In this document: positions 12,782 through 13,438 of the stretch, one piece after another
Layout: every line of letters begins with the position of its first letter
Numbering within the stretch: position 1 is the stretch's first letter
Assembly: GCA_002414865.1 (NCBI GenBank)
Contig: DIAQ01000121.1
Coordinates: 591-14,028 of the forward strand
Direction: 5' to 3'
Length of the DNA: 13,438 bases
From: a candidate division Hyd24-12 bacterium UBA5074
GTDB lineage: Bacteria > Fermentibacterota > Fermentibacteria > Fermentibacterales > Fermentibacteraceae
The notes under the pieces: generated by a model
Told to the model about the DNA's origin: nothing
Databases searched by the model: none
The model's input: the letters and a program-made list of their open reading frames with translations, nothing else
Program-made: the position numbers and the translations under genes

Positions 12782-13438
12782 CTACTCAATGATCACGAAG
12801 CGTTGTGTCGCCTCGGACTCCCCCGCCTGCACCAGGACGAGGTAGATGCCGGGGGGATGATCTCCAAGAGCCACTGAGTGCCAGCCGGGCTGGTAGTCGG
12901 CCGGGGCGGACTCCCACACCAGCCTTCCTGTCAGATCGAAGACGGTCACCTCCATCGATGTCGAAGAGGAAACGCCGATAATCGCTTCGACAGATCCGGT
13001 TGCGGGGTTGGGTGAGATCGGCATGAGCTGGAAACCGGAGGCGGGATATGGTTCCTCGATCCCCATTCGAGGATAGATGATGGAGATGTCCATGAATCTG
13101 GGAGTGTTTTCTGGAGTCGTAGTGGAGAGGATGACCCTGTACTGGACATAGCTCGCGCTGTCATCGAGAACACCCAGGAGATTCATGTATCCGCCTAACA
13201 CCTCCGACCATGGACCCATTTGGGTGTAGTCGTCCGAAGCTCTGAGCTGAACGCCGAAAGACGTACCAGGAGGGACTTCATACGAACACATTAAGTAGGC
13301 CCAGCATGGTGCTGTCGTCTGAGTATCCAGGATGCTCGACTCGAGGAAGCCGGAATCCGAATAGATCCCTGGTGCGACCTGGCTCAATGTAATCTGACCA
13401 GGGAAGTCGCTTACCGAAATCCCGGAATCGGAAGACAT
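12782..13438 (-). CDS. secreted protein, 3' part, with Por/T9SS-type C-terminal sorting domain
   Basis: Only the last 218 residues lie in the window; an ATG at the very edge is probably internal because no signal peptide follows it. The upstream part has Ser/Thr/Asp-rich beta-type sequence of extracellular character. From about residue 140 the pattern FQLMPISPNPATG, then VTVFDLTGRLVWE, then GWHSVALGDHPPGIYLVLVQAG and a final RFVIIE matches a T9SS type A sorting domain or the related FlgD-like Ig fold: PNP turn, DLxGR strand, PGIYxV strand. The protein would be exported by Sec, sent through the outer membrane by T9SS and the tail removed. The main function is unknown. This domain suggests a diderm of the FCB group or a related candidate phylum. 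Confidence 0.75.
   Translation of the reverse strand: MSSDSGISVSDFPGQITLSQVAPGIYSDSGFLESSILDTQTTAPCWAYLMCSYEVPPGTSFGVQLRASDDYTQMGPWSEVLGGYMNLLGVLDDSASYVQYRVILSTTTPENTPRFMDISIIYPRMGIEEPYPASGFQLMPISPNPATGSVEAIIGVSSSTSMEVTVFDLTGRLVWESAPADYQPGWHSVALGDHPPGIYLVLVQAGESEATQRFVIIE

Overview
The window looks like chromosomal DNA from a GC-rich anaerobic bacterium. It carries a complete NAD(H)-linked heterodisulfide-reductase system (FlxABCD-HdrABC type), a DsrC protein and a cysteine desulfurase. The last gene ends in what looks like a type IX secretion (Por) sorting domain, which points to the FCB superphylum or a neighbouring candidate phylum. That placement is an inference from one C-terminal domain; no rRNA or tRNA gene is visible.

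Layout. On the + strand, a group V cysteine desulfurase (166-1329) is followed after 40 bases by dsrC (1370-1687). Facing them, with only 22 bases between the stop codons, is a seven-gene minus-strand operon (9440 down to 1710): hdrA, flxD/mvhD, two ferredoxin-type iron-sulfur genes (FlxB/FlxC-like), flxA, hdrC, hdrB. The genes touch, overlap or lie at most 24 bases apart. HdrA is a 1011-residue protein with two HdrA-like flavin modules. Ahead of the operon is a 348-base region without a gene; it holds an 18-base perfect palindrome just downstream of a possible -10 box. Further right, still on the minus strand, are a 71-residue OmdA-like protein, a GNAT acetyltransferase, an AbiEi/AbiEii toxin-antitoxin pair with a plausible operator over its promoter, a hairpin, and the 3' part of a secreted-protein gene cut by the window edge.

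How the genes may work together. From the families, FlxA should exchange hydride with NAD(H). The two iron-sulfur proteins and FlxD should pass electrons to the FAD of HdrA, where they would be bifurcated between a low-potential ferredoxin and HdrC-HdrB. HdrB, with both CCG motifs intact, would reduce (or form) a disulfide. The adjacent DsrC keeps both redox cysteines and is the obvious candidate substrate. The cysteine desulfurase next to dsrC could load sulfane sulfur onto it. No dsrAB, aprAB, hydrogenase large subunit or formate dehydrogenase is in the window, so a cysteine-desulfurase / DsrC / Flx-Hdr unit is the most interesting hypothesis here, though not proven by the sequence.
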